DNA of 64,000 nt from Thermosipho affectus (GTDB lineage Bacteria; Thermotogota; Thermotogae; Thermotogales; Fervidobacteriaceae), in assembly GCF_001990485.1 (NCBI RefSeq), contig NZ_LBFC01000007.1:1-64000 (forward strand), read 5' to 3'. This document shows positions 50,021-58,362 of this stretch, piece after piece (position 1 is the first letter of the stretch; the number at the start of each line of letters is the position of its first letter). Under the pieces are notes generated by a model. It saw only the letters and a program-made list of their open reading frames with translations. It searched no databases and was not told the origin of the DNA. The translations under genes and the position numbers were made by a program.

Positions 50021-50905
50021 ATGAGAATAACAAATGGAATGATAAACGAAAGAACATTGTTTAATATACAAAAGAGTTTGTATAGAATTAGCAAATTACA
50101 CGATAAATTATCATCTGGTAAAGAGGTATCATATCCAAGTGACGATGCAGTAGTTGCTACACGCTCTTCAAACATATCAAGTAGATTAAGAGAATTAAAG
50201 CAATTCAAAAGAAACGTTGAACACACTCAAAATTTTGTCAATATATATGATTCCACCATCCAAGAATTGACAAATGTCTACCATAGAATAAAAGAATTAA
50301 TTGTAAGGGGTGCAAATGGAGTTAACGATGTAGCCGAAAGAGAGTCAATAGCAGAAGAATTAAAAGAGCTAAAAAACCATTTAGAAGATATAGCAAATAC
50401 TCAATTGGGAGGAGAATACATATTTGGTGGTGCAAGATCAGATTTAAAACCCGTGGAAAATGGAAAGATCCAAACACCACCAGAGGCAAATGTTAAAAGA
50501 AAAGTAAACGCACTTGGATTTACCATTGAATACGGTATCACAGTATACGATGTTTTTAAGCTTGATACGGGAAAAGATGCATTTACCGTAATCGATGACG
50601 CAATAAATGCTTTAAAAGAGGGAAATTCAAAAAAACTTTCAAATATAACACTCAAAGAAGTAAATAAACTGGAAACATCAACAATGGATGTATTTGCACA
50701 GATAGGTGCAAACACAAGAACATTAGAATTAATAAGTACAAGGATAACGGATATCGATACATTCATGACAGAGTATCTCTCAAAAGAACAAGATGCAGAT
50801 TTAACAAAGGTACTAACTGATCTTTCTATGCAACAATCTGTGCTGCAAGCCGCCTTAAAATCTGCAGCACAAGTATTACAAAAAACTTTGGTTGATTTTG
50901 TATGA
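50021..50905 (+). CDS. flgL: Flagellar hook-associated protein FlgL
   Basis: Junction protein HAP3 that starts the filament. The 294-residue protein has the flagellin-like N-terminal coiled coil (MRITNGMINERTLFNIQKSLYRISKLHDKLSSGKEVSYPSDDAV) and the C-terminal helix with LTKVLTDLSMQQSVLQAALKSAAQVLQKTLVDFV. A middle NTQLGGEYIFGGARSDLKPV is typical. It overlaps the downstream methyltransferase by 4 bases. Confidence 0.95.
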   Translation: MRITNGMINERTLFNIQKSLYRISKLHDKLSSGKEVSYPSDDAVVATRSSNISSRLRELKQFKRNVEHTQNFVNIYDSTIQELTNVYHRIKELIVRGANGVNDVAERESIAEELKELKNHLEDIANTQLGGEYIFGGARSDLKPVENGKIQTPPEANVKRKVNALGFTIEYGITVYDVFKLDTGKDAFTVIDDAINALKEGNSKKLSNITLKEVNKLETSTMDVFAQIGANTRTLELISTRITDIDTFMTEYLSKEQDADLTKVLTDLSMQQSVLQAALKSAAQVLQKTLVDFV

Positions 50906-51555
50906 TAAAATTGCCACCATTTGACAAAAATTTTGGGAAAGAAATAAAAACAATAGATATAGAAGGTCATAAACCGACGCACGCGTCGGTTTTGTTGCTT
51001 TGGTATTCAAAACCTACAAAAAATGTTAAAAAAGTATGTGAACTTGGCTCTGGAACGGGTTTTGTCTCATTTGGATTAGAAAAATACTACAAATTAGAGG
51101 TATTGGGGCTAGAAATATTAAAAGAACTCTACGATAATGCATTAAAGGCTATTTACATAAACAAAGCGAAAAAAGTAAATTTTATGCATATTGATGTAAA
51201 AGATGTAAAAAAACACCTAAAAGCGGAATCATTCGACATGGTGGTGTTTAATCCCCCATTTCACTTTTCCTCCACATCAAATAAAATTATCAGGGAAAAA
51301 TCCAGAAAAGGATCCCTAAGTATCCTTCAAGACTTTGTTGTTTCTGCTTCCTTTTTGTTAAAAAACAAAGGGCTATTTGTAACAGTTATTTCTCCATATG
51401 TTCTCCCTGTATTTATGAATCTCCTCACATCAAATAAATTAACACCTCAGCAAATGTGCATCGCATATGGGAAAAAAGCAGAATTAGTTTTAATACGTGG
51501 AAGAAAAAACGGTGGCAATCATCTTGAAATCGATCCACCTGTATTTTTGTATTAA
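50902..51555 (+). CDS. TrmN6-like N6-adenine methyltransferase
   Basis: 217 residues, SAM-dependent, related to the family that modifies A37 of tRNA-Val. SAM-binding VCELGSGTGFVSFGLEKYY (about 46) and the catalytic NPPF in MVVFNPPFHFSS (about 115) are clear. Length is a little shorter than E. coli TrmN6. The start ATGA overlaps flgL, and codons 23-30 (KPTHASVLL) are written over a stable hairpin followed by T-rich bases, a likely terminator for the flagellar operon. Confidence 0.85.
   Translation: MIKLPPFDKNFGKEIKTIDIEGHKPTHASVLLLWYSKPTKNVKKVCELGSGTGFVSFGLEKYYKLEVLGLEILKELYDNALKAIYINKAKKVNFMHIDVKDVKKHLKAESFDMVVFNPPFHFSSTSNKIIREKSRKGSLSILQDFVVSASFLLKNKGLFVTVISPYVLPVFMNLLTSNKLTPQQMCIAYGKKAELVLIRGRKNGGNHLEIDPPVFLY
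50971..51000 (+). terminator. Terminator-like hairpin inside the methyltransferase gene
   Basis: AAACCGACG-CACG-CGTCGGTTT (50971-50992) is a 9-base-pair stem with a 4-base loop, GC-rich for this genome, followed by TGTTGCTTTGG. It starts about 65 bases after the end of flgL, inside codons 24-31 of the next gene. It is a good terminator candidate even though it is in coding sequence. Confidence 0.55.
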
Positions 51556-51560
51556 TTTTG

Positions 51561-51569
51561 TGATAAAAT
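51561..51569 (+). promoter_or_regulatory. Extended -10 promoter of the cyclase cluster
   Basis: TGA then TAAAAT (51564-51569), followed by a Shine-Dalgarno-like TTGAGGTTGAG and the ATG at 51588. The TTTTGTGATAAAAT context resembles the promoter at 37732. Confidence 0.5.
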
Positions 51570-51587
51570 ATATTTGAGGTTGAGACT

Positions 51588-53516
51588 ATGAAAATCCTTA
51601 CAATTTTATCGATTTTTTTGATTGTTTTTTACATATTTACGGTTATATTTTTCCCATTTATAGAATTTTTTGAATTAAAAATAATGGATTTATTTTATAG
51701 AACACGGGGTACAATAAAGATAAATCCAGATATCGTTATTGTAGGTATTGATGAATATTCCCTTACATCTCTTGAAGCGCAAAATGATGTATGGCCATGG
51801 TCTCGTTATCACTACGGCAAAGTAATTAAAAACATATTTAAAGCAGGTGCCAAGGTGGTTCTTTTTGATATATCCTTTACAGAAGAAGACGAAGTAAACC
51901 CAAAATATGACAACTATCTTGCAAGTATACTTTCGGTATATAGGAATGTAGTCCTGGGGAGTTACTTAATTAATGAAAAAGACACCTATAAAAAATACAA
52001 CGAAGAAATCAAAAAAAAGCTTGAAAAAAATATAACTTACCTTAACTATACTTACAAAATGAAAAATTTCAAAAACCTTGACTACTTAACTCCCATTCAA
52101 ATATATAAAGTAAGACCACCTATATTAAAATTCTCATCTCTTGTTCCATCCGCTACCTATGAGATAGGAGAAATAGATATAGACGGTGTTGTACGTAGTA
52201 TTCCTTTATTTTTCAAAGAAAATTGGTCAATGGAAAGAGGACTATCCTCCGGGTTTCTTCCACATATGGATGTTCTAGCAGTTGGTCTTTACAAAAACTC
52301 AAATCTGAAAAACTTGATAGTTGACTTTAAAGAAAGAAAGGTAGAATTAAATAACCTAACCATTCCATTTGACTCAAATGGACTTTTTAGATTATTCTAC
52401 TATGGTGATAAAATATTCCCTGAAATACCGTTTTACGATGTAGAAACGGGAAAGTTTGATCCAAAACTTTTTAAAGATAAGATAGTTATAATTGGTTATA
52501 CCGCAACGGCTAAAGGTCTATACGATCTTAGAATAACACCTTTTTCAAACAACACACCTGGAGTATTCATTCATGCAACTGCAATACAAAATATGATTAA
52601 TAAAGATACTTTAAATAGAATACCTATTTGGGGAAAGTTAGTTATTCTTATTTTTACACTAATATTTGTCTTATTATTCTCAAGATCTAAAAATATAAAG
52701 ATAAATTTAATTTCATTCCTTTCAATCCCATTAATATTAATAATTTCCTACGTCTTTTTTCTCAACAAAATATACATAGATTGTTTTTATCCCATTGTTT
52801 CAAGCTTAATAATTTCAACCACAAGCATATCCAAAAACCTTATAAAGGAAAACAGGGAAAAGAAAAAAATGAAGGAGTATCTATACAGATATGTTCCAGA
52901 CAGTGTTGCAGATTTTTTGGTAAAAAAAGGTAAAATAGAATTAGGAGGAGAAGAAAAAAATATAGTCGTACTTTTCTCAGATATAAAGGGATTCACTGCT
53001 TTATCAGAGAAATTGGAAGCATCAAAACTTGTCGAAATATTAAATAATTATCTTACCAAAATGAGTAATATAATTAGAAATAAATACCAAGGTACTATAG
53101 ATAAATTTGTTGGTGATGCAATAATGGCTATATTTGGAGCACCTGTAGAATACGGGAATGAAGTAGAACGTGCTTTAAAATGCGCCCTTGACATGAGAAA
53201 AGAACTTGAAGCGTTTAACAAAGAATACAACCTTAATCTTGATAGTGGTATAGGTATCCATATAGGTCCTGCAATCGTGGGAAATATTGGTGCACCATTT
53301 AGAATGGATTACACTTCAATTGGAGATACGGTAAACACTTGTTCAAGGATAGAACACCTTACACGCGATGTCCCCGCTGGTATAATTGTTTCTGAAGATA
53401 TATACAACCTTTCAAAAGAAAAGTTTGAATTTAAATATATAGGCCAATTTAAAGTAAAGGGAAAAAGTCTTCTGTTAAAAATATATGAGTTAAAGGGTGA
53501 AAAACATGAAACTTAA
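51588..53516 (+). CDS. CHASE2-domain class III adenylate cyclase
   Basis: Membrane protein predicted to make cAMP in response to an outside signal. The 642-residue protein has a membrane helix (about 4-28), a CHASE2 sensor region (about 30-335: IVGIDEYSLTSLEAQNDVWPWSRYHYGKVI is typical), three membrane helices (about 345-420) and a class III cyclase domain (about 450-635). Metal-binding Asp residues are in FSDIKGF (about 462) and FVGDAIMAIFGAP (about 508); the purine-site Lys lies in TIDKFVGD and the matching Thr in DYTSIGDTVN, pointing to ATP rather than GTP. It overlaps the next gene by 11 bases. Confidence 0.93.
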   Translation: MKILTILSIFLIVFYIFTVIFFPFIEFFELKIMDLFYRTRGTIKINPDIVIVGIDEYSLTSLEAQNDVWPWSRYHYGKVIKNIFKAGAKVVLFDISFTEEDEVNPKYDNYLASILSVYRNVVLGSYLINEKDTYKKYNEEIKKKLEKNITYLNYTYKMKNFKNLDYLTPIQIYKVRPPILKFSSLVPSATYEIGEIDIDGVVRSIPLFFKENWSMERGLSSGFLPHMDVLAVGLYKNSNLKNLIVDFKERKVELNNLTIPFDSNGLFRLFYYGDKIFPEIPFYDVETGKFDPKLFKDKIVIIGYTATAKGLYDLRITPFSNNTPGVFIHATAIQNMINKDTLNRIPIWGKLVILIFTLIFVLLFSRSKNIKINLISFLSIPLILIISYVFFLNKIYIDCFYPIVSSLIISTTSISKNLIKENREKKKMKEYLYRYVPDSVADFLVKKGKIELGGEEKNIVVLFSDIKGFTALSEKLEASKLVEILNNYLTKMSNIIRNKYQGTIDKFVGDAIMAIFGAPVEYGNEVERALKCALDMRKELEAFNKEYNLNLDSGIGIHIGPAIVGNIGAPFRMDYTSIGDTVNTCSRIEHLTRDVPAGIIVSEDIYNLSKEKFEFKYIGQFKVKGKSLLLKIYELKGEKHET

Positions 53517-54402
53517 AAACATTTCTATAGATAACAAAGGTGAAAAAGGAAAAAAATTGCTTTTAAGGTTAAATATAAAAAAACATACAGTGGAATTTTA
53601 CGAATCCATAGATATTGATGCTATTTACTTACTTTCAAATTATTTTGAAATTTTTGATCCAGAATTTATAACTCCAGTACTTCCAAAATTGCTAAATTCC
53701 AATAACTTAGATGAATCTTTAAAAATTCTTAAAGATTTTTGGCATCTTAAAGAATTAAAATTAACAGACAAGGTAAAGGAAATAAAGTTTGAAAACAACA
53801 TATTTGAATATCCGCTTAAAAGTAAGGCCTCAGGGGAACTTGGTACATTGATATTTTATAGTGTAACTCCAGAATTTGTACTCAACTTCCTTTCAATATC
53901 AGATTCTATTACTTCAATACTCGAAGGATTAATAATCCAAAAAAGAATGTCCATTATTCTATCAGACACCATAGATGCTTTATCGGAAGCCCTAGCCAAA
54001 AGAAGAAACAAAAATCAAGAAAAAAATAAAAAAATAGAAAAAAATATAATCTCACTAGGAAAAAAATTTGGATTCAATATGGATTTGTTAAAACTTTGTG
54101 CAAAAATATACGACATAGGTATGATTGGCATACCGGATCAACAAGAAGATAGTGGAGAAAAACACGTAAAATACGGTTATGAAATATTAAGCAAAATAGA
54201 AGATATTCCAAAAGAATTGCTAGATGCAGTACTATTTCATCACGAAAAACTTGACGGAAGTGGTCCTTTAAAGGTGAAAGATGTACCGTTAATAGCACAG
54301 ATTATCGGGATTGTAATTGAAGTCTTTGAAAATAATGTGCCAATTGAAAGTTTATCTGGAAAATATGATCCACGACTTTTAAAGGAGCTAAAACATGGAT
54401 AA
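53506..54402 (+). CDS. Degenerate HD-GYP-like domain protein
   Basis: 298 residues from the ATG 53506, which has AAAGGGTGA upstream. The C-terminal half (about 150-298) aligns by eye with HD-GYP phosphodiesterases: CAKIYDIGMIGIPD at about 200 takes the place of HDIGKIGIPD, with Tyr for the first His and Met for the Lys, while FHHEKLDGSGP at about 243 keeps HHE-DGSG but lacks the GYP proline-tyrosine. Loss of metal-binding residues suggests a non-catalytic sensor or partner. The N-terminal half is unfamiliar. It overlaps the cyclase and DUF3307 genes. Confidence 0.75.
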   Translation: MKLKNISIDNKGEKGKKLLLRLNIKKHTVEFYESIDIDAIYLLSNYFEIFDPEFITPVLPKLLNSNNLDESLKILKDFWHLKELKLTDKVKEIKFENNIFEYPLKSKASGELGTLIFYSVTPEFVLNFLSISDSITSILEGLIIQKRMSIILSDTIDALSEALAKRRNKNQEKNKKIEKNIISLGKKFGFNMDLLKLCAKIYDIGMIGIPDQQEDSGEKHVKYGYEILSKIEDIPKELLDAVLFHHEKLDGSGPLKVKDVPLIAQIIGIVIEVFENNVPIESLSGKYDPRLLKELKHG

Positions 54403-55024
54403 ATTTATTCATTTGTTCCTTGGGCACTTATTTGGAGATTACGTTTTTCAAAACAAATGGATTGCAACTAAAAAGCCTAGAGAATTTAAAGTATTACTCA
54501 TCCATATTTTAATCATCTTTTTAAGCCAAACATTTTTCTATCTTGGAAAAAATTTCAATTTAAAATCACTTTACTTGATAGGTATTCTATCTGTTATACA
54601 TTTTTTTATAGACTTTATAAAATTTGTAAATAACAAAAAAAAGTTTTTCAGCTCACACAAATATTATTTGATAGATCAAATGATGCACATTCTATCGATT
54701 ATAACAATCGCATTTTTTATACCATCCACTAGCTTTTTTATTCCAAAAAACATATCGGTAATCTTAAGTTCTTCTGTATTTAATGCCTATCTTCTAGGAA
54801 TCTATTCTTTCTTCCTCAAAAATGATACCGCATACAAAAGAGATATTGAAGGTTATATAGTTAGAGGATTTTGTCCTGTAGTATATCTTTTTGGGCCTGT
54901 TTATTATTCTATATACACTCTAATTACAGGAGTGTATTCAATATACTTTCTAAAAAAACATCAAGTAATTTCATGGGCATTGTCAATAACCCTGACAATA
55001 GTATTTATGGAGGTGATGTTATGA
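54395..55024 (+). CDS. DUF3307 family membrane protein
   Basis: 209 residues with about six hydrophobic segments. The N-terminal HLFLGHLFGDYVFQNKWIATKKP matches the DUF3307 pattern (H-x-GD-x-Q-x-W-x-K), a family with no firm function. A second polar motif, DFIKFVNNKKKFFSSHKYYLIDQMMHI, is in the middle and carries the conserved His/Asp residues. It overlaps the gene before by 8 bases and the FecR gene after by 4 bases, so all are co-translated. Confidence 0.8.
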   Translation: MDKFIHLFLGHLFGDYVFQNKWIATKKPREFKVLLIHILIIFLSQTFFYLGKNFNLKSLYLIGILSVIHFFIDFIKFVNNKKKFFSSHKYYLIDQMMHILSIITIAFFIPSTSFFIPKNISVILSSSVFNAYLLGIYSFFLKNDTAYKRDIEGYIVRGFCPVVYLFGPVYYSIYTLITGVYSIYFLKKHQVISWALSITLTIVFMEVML

Positions 55025-57003
55025 AAAAAATAATTTTTCTATTACTATTTTTTTCCTCTCTTATGTTCTCAAAGCTAATCGTAATCCCAGATGCAACCCA
55101 AGTTTATACAGGTGGAGAAGTTGGGATAAAGATTTCTTCAGATGAAAAGGTATTTGTCGATTTTAATCTAGGAGGTTTTGACGATCCTGATATTATCTTC
55201 GATGGTACAGATAAAGATTACGTAAAATACATTGCTCCATTAGTTGAAGGAAGCGACACAATAATTTTTAAAACTTCAAAGGAAACTGCAACTCTAACAA
55301 TATATTTTGTAGAAAAAAGAGAAGATTTAAAAACGGCTGTAGCAAAAGTCAGTAATTTTTCGGGAAATGTTGCAATAAAAAAGAAAGATATATGGGAAGC
55401 TATCACAAACAACACAATTATTGAAGAAGGCGATGAAATACTTACAATGGAAAATTCTTTTGTTGAAATATCTTTCCCAGACGGAAGCATTTCAAGAATA
55501 CTTGAAAATTCTCAAGTTTTAGTGGAAAAACTACGATATGATGGTAAAGTAGATATTGTCCTAAACCTAAAAAAAGGAGAAAATTACAACATAATCCAAA
55601 AGTTTCTAACTTCTGGCTCAAACTTTAAGGTTAAAACATCCAGCGTTACAGCAGGTGTAAGAGGTACAAAATTTGCAGTAATTAATAAAGATGGAAAGAT
55701 TAATATTACTACATTTGAAGGGACTGTGTTTGCATATTTTAAAAACGGAAAAATACTCCCCGTAAAAAGTGGATTCTCTGTTTCTTCATTCGCAAAACCT
55801 ACAAAAAATACCATACCTGAAAGTGAATTTGAACCAAAAAAAGAAACTATTGAAAAACCAAAAGGTAAAGCAGAAAGCATCACCGAAAATGCGGAAATAC
55901 CACCAATCTCAATTGAACCTGTGAATAAGAATAAAACAAATTATATGGTTTATTCTATTGCACCAGAATTTAACATTGGTTCTGTAACCCTTGGAATAGG
56001 TTTTACCGCATATTCCACAGAAGTAGGGGGAAATCTATATTATGGACTCCCATCTTCAAACCCAAGTACCAATATAATAAACGCATTTACATTGAATTCC
56101 GTTGCTTTTTCTTTGTTTGGAGCAAAATTTAGATATGGAAACATGATCCCAATTTCACTTGCAATGGGATTTACCACAAGAGATTTCTACAACTTCAGCG
56201 CAAAAACTTTTGATTTTGCGTACGAAAATGAAACAATGTATTTATTTATACACCTTCCATATGAACTTTCAAAGATTTATCCCATTGAATTTACAAATTC
56301 TGATTCAATCTTTATGGGAGAATTTGCCATAAAATTTGATCTTCCATTTATCGGCAAATCAAAACTAGGTATATCCACCGTATACGATAAAGATGCAAGT
56401 CCCATGTATGTTGAAAACAATTCCACTCCTATAACCTTGGCATACTCTTTCTTTGCCAAAAAAACACTAATCGATAACATAGACTTAGGTGTTGAACTTT
56501 CAATGGAAAAAGGAGAAAAAAGTACATATGGTGCGTTTGCGGGAATATACGGAAAACTAAGTTTGTTAAATATTACAGGAGGTTTCTATTATCATTTTAA
56601 AGACTTTATCCCGTACTACTTTAACCGAAATTATGCAAAATTAAAGTATAATAATAAACTTCCCGCTATGAATTCAAATGCGGCCTTTGGATATCTTTTT
56701 GGATTTGATTTCGATTCAAATTACGCTACAGGAAGATTCTATCTATACGGATTTGATCCAAAACTTGAGGGCGAGGGAAGGATAATAGTTCCTGCAATAG
56801 GTAAATTCAGTGGTCTATTTATATCAGCTTACTACTATGATCCCACACCATTTATCGATGGATTGTTAAGTAATGACACAAATTCATATATAAAAATAAC
56901 ATATCCATTAATTGGAGAGTCTTTTACCGGTGGAATACTATTTGAATGGAATGGCACCGAATGGGTTGAAAATGTAATCTTTGGAACTGAAATTGGGAGG
57001 TGA
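55021..57003 (+). CDS. Exported FecR-domain protein with beta-barrel-like C-terminus
   Basis: The ATG 55021 (MKKIIFLLLFFSSLMFS, signal peptide) follows GGAGGTGATG; the longer frame upstream is shadow. The 660-residue protein has a beta-rich N-terminal domain, a FecR domain at about 110-260 (SFVEISFPDGSISRILENSQVLVEKL, KTSSVTAGVRGTKFAV), a Pro/Glu/Lys linker (about 265-305) and a ~350-residue C-terminus of alternating strands (YGNMIPISLAMGFTTRDFYNFS and similar), which looks like an outer membrane beta barrel. It does not end in a canonical final aromatic residue. It overlaps the HD-GYP gene by start context. Confidence 0.85.
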   Translation: MKKIIFLLLFFSSLMFSKLIVIPDATQVYTGGEVGIKISSDEKVFVDFNLGGFDDPDIIFDGTDKDYVKYIAPLVEGSDTIIFKTSKETATLTIYFVEKREDLKTAVAKVSNFSGNVAIKKKDIWEAITNNTIIEEGDEILTMENSFVEISFPDGSISRILENSQVLVEKLRYDGKVDIVLNLKKGENYNIIQKFLTSGSNFKVKTSSVTAGVRGTKFAVINKDGKINITTFEGTVFAYFKNGKILPVKSGFSVSSFAKPTKNTIPESEFEPKKETIEKPKGKAESITENAEIPPISIEPVNKNKTNYMVYSIAPEFNIGSVTLGIGFTAYSTEVGGNLYYGLPSSNPSTNIINAFTLNSVAFSLFGAKFRYGNMIPISLAMGFTTRDFYNFSAKTFDFAYENETMYLFIHLPYELSKIYPIEFTNSDSIFMGEFAIKFDLPFIGKSKLGISTVYDKDASPMYVENNSTPITLAYSFFAKKTLIDNIDLGVELSMEKGEKSTYGAFAGIYGKLSLLNITGGFYYHFKDFIPYYFNRNYAKLKYNNKLPAMNSNAAFGYLFGFDFDSNYATGRFYLYGFDPKLEGEGRIIVPAIGKFSGLFISAYYYDPTPFIDGLLSNDTNSYIKITYPLIGESFTGGILFEWNGTEWVENVIFGTEIGR

Positions 57004-57007
57004 TTAC

Positions 57008-58216
57008 TTGTATGCACCATATTGGATAATAGGAATTGAATATAAAGATAGGTTTGTTGGTAAAAAAAGTAGATATACATATAAAATAAACAATATAGTA
57101 TTCCATCTTTTGGGAAAAGATTTTAACGCAAGCGTTTTAAAGATATTATCTAACGAAGAAATAGAAAATATCAAAGTTTTAGACGATTTTGATAGAATAC
57201 CATACATTGCTGCTAATTTAAATAGCAGTATAAGACTTTCTACGTTACTTAGAAATATCCAAGAAAAAATCTGCAATCTAATAGATGCAGAAGCAGCATC
57301 TGTATTACTTTACAAAGAAGATCACCTTGAATTTCTTTCCACTGTAGGAAAAGCAAGTGGAAAAATAGAAAGTATCCCCGTACCTATGGAATCAATAGCA
57401 GGTACTATATTTTTAAAAGAAAAAACGTTAGTATTTAACGATATTACTAAAGCTCCACACTTTAAAGGGGTAGATAAAGCGTCAAAATTCAAAACAGAGA
57501 ATATAGTAGGAGCCCCCATATATTCTGGGGATAAAAAGGTCGGAGTGCTTGAGATATTAAATAAAAAAGATGGATTCTCGCAAAAAGACGCGGAAATCAT
57601 AGAAAAATTTGCAAAGTTAATAGGAAAAAAACTGCTCAGTACATGGGAACTTGAAAAAATGAGTAATCTATTTAAAAGTATCATTCTATCATTTGTGACA
57701 ATGATAGATAAAAGAGATAAATATACTCACACACATTCAAATAACGTTGCAAAAATTTCAAGATTAATAGGAGAAAAAATGGGGTTATCAGAAAACATCC
57801 TTGAACAACTCGAATATTCAGCAATTCTTCATGATGTTGGGAAAATAGGAATCCCCGATTCTATATTATTAAAGCAAGGAAATCTAACAGATGAAGAATA
57901 TAAAATAATACAATCCCATACAATTATTGGAGCAGAAATTTTATCTAAAATCAGGTACACAAATAAAGATATAATTTCTGGTGCCCTTGAACATCACGAA
58001 AGATTGGATGGTTCAGGTTATCCTTGTGGAAAAAAAGATATAAGCTTATTTGGAAGAATTATAGCAATTGTAGATGTATACGATGCACTCACTGCCAAAA
58101 GACCGTATAAGGAGCCGTGGCCCAAAGAAAAAGTTATATCCATATTAAAAAAAGACAGTGAAAAAGGGAAATTTGACAAAAAAATTGTTAAAATACTAGA
58201 AGAAATAGCCCCTTAA
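57008..58216 (+). CDS. GAF-HD-GYP phosphodiesterase (c-di-GMP specific family)
   Basis: Soluble protein of 402 residues from the TTG 57008 (MYAPYWIIGIEY), chosen because GGGAGGTGATTAC precedes it. A short N-terminal region (1-70) leads to a GAF domain (about 75-215, with VGAPIYSGDKKVGVLEILNKKDGFS) and an HD-GYP domain: HTHSNNVAKISRL, ILHDVGKIGIPDSIL (about 273) and EHHERLDGSGYPCGK (about 328), all metal-binding residues intact. Family members break down c-di-GMP. There is no GGDEF protein in the window. Ends at a terminator overlapping its stop. Confidence 0.95.
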   Translation: MYAPYWIIGIEYKDRFVGKKSRYTYKINNIVFHLLGKDFNASVLKILSNEEIENIKVLDDFDRIPYIAANLNSSIRLSTLLRNIQEKICNLIDAEAASVLLYKEDHLEFLSTVGKASGKIESIPVPMESIAGTIFLKEKTLVFNDITKAPHFKGVDKASKFKTENIVGAPIYSGDKKVGVLEILNKKDGFSQKDAEIIEKFAKLIGKKLLSTWELEKMSNLFKSIILSFVTMIDKRDKYTHTHSNNVAKISRLIGEKMGLSENILEQLEYSAILHDVGKIGIPDSILLKQGNLTDEEYKIIQSHTIIGAEILSKIRYTNKDIISGALEHHERLDGSGYPCGKKDISLFGRIIAIVDVYDALTAKRPYKEPWPKEKVISILKKDSEKGKFDKKIVKILEEIAP

Positions 58217-58231
58217 TAGGGGCTATTTTTT
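58204..58231. terminator. Terminator shared by the HD-GYP gene and tRNA-Gln
   Basis: AATAGCCCC-TTAATA-GGGGCTATT, a 9-base-pair stem that includes the HD-GYP stop codon, is followed on the + strand by TTTT and on the - strand by TTTCTTC. The + strand T run abuts the CCA end of the convergent tRNA. Confidence 0.8.
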
Positions 58232-58304
58232 GGCTGGGAGGGGTGGATTCGAACCACCATTGGCGGATCCAGAGTCCGCAGTCCTGCCGTTAGACGACCT
58301 CCCA
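58231..58304 (-). tRNA. tRNA-Gln (anticodon CUG)
   Basis: A complete cloverleaf on the minus strand: acceptor TGGGAGG/CCTCCCA, anticodon stem GCGGA/TCCGC with loop CTCTGGA (anticodon CUG, reads CAG), T-loop TTCGAAT, discriminator G, encoded CCA. The U1-A72 pair is typical of tRNA-Gln. It has its own divergent extended -10 promoter (TGATAAAAT at 58316-58324 region). Confidence 0.95.
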
Positions 58305-58316
58305 AAACCTATTTTA

Positions 58317-58339
58317 TTTTATCATATTTAATGATAAAA
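58317..58339. promoter_or_regulatory. Inverted-repeat divergent promoter for tRNA-Gln and sdaAB
   Basis: TTTTATCAT-ATTTA-ATGATAAAA is a perfect 9-base inverted repeat. Each arm reads TGATAAAA outward, an extended -10. The right arm continues to TGATAAAATCAA for sdaAB; the left arm reads TGATAAAATAAAA toward the tRNA gene, with TTGATT a plausible -35 for it. Confidence 0.55.
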
Positions 58340-58362
58340 TCAAGATAAAAGGAGGGGAAATA

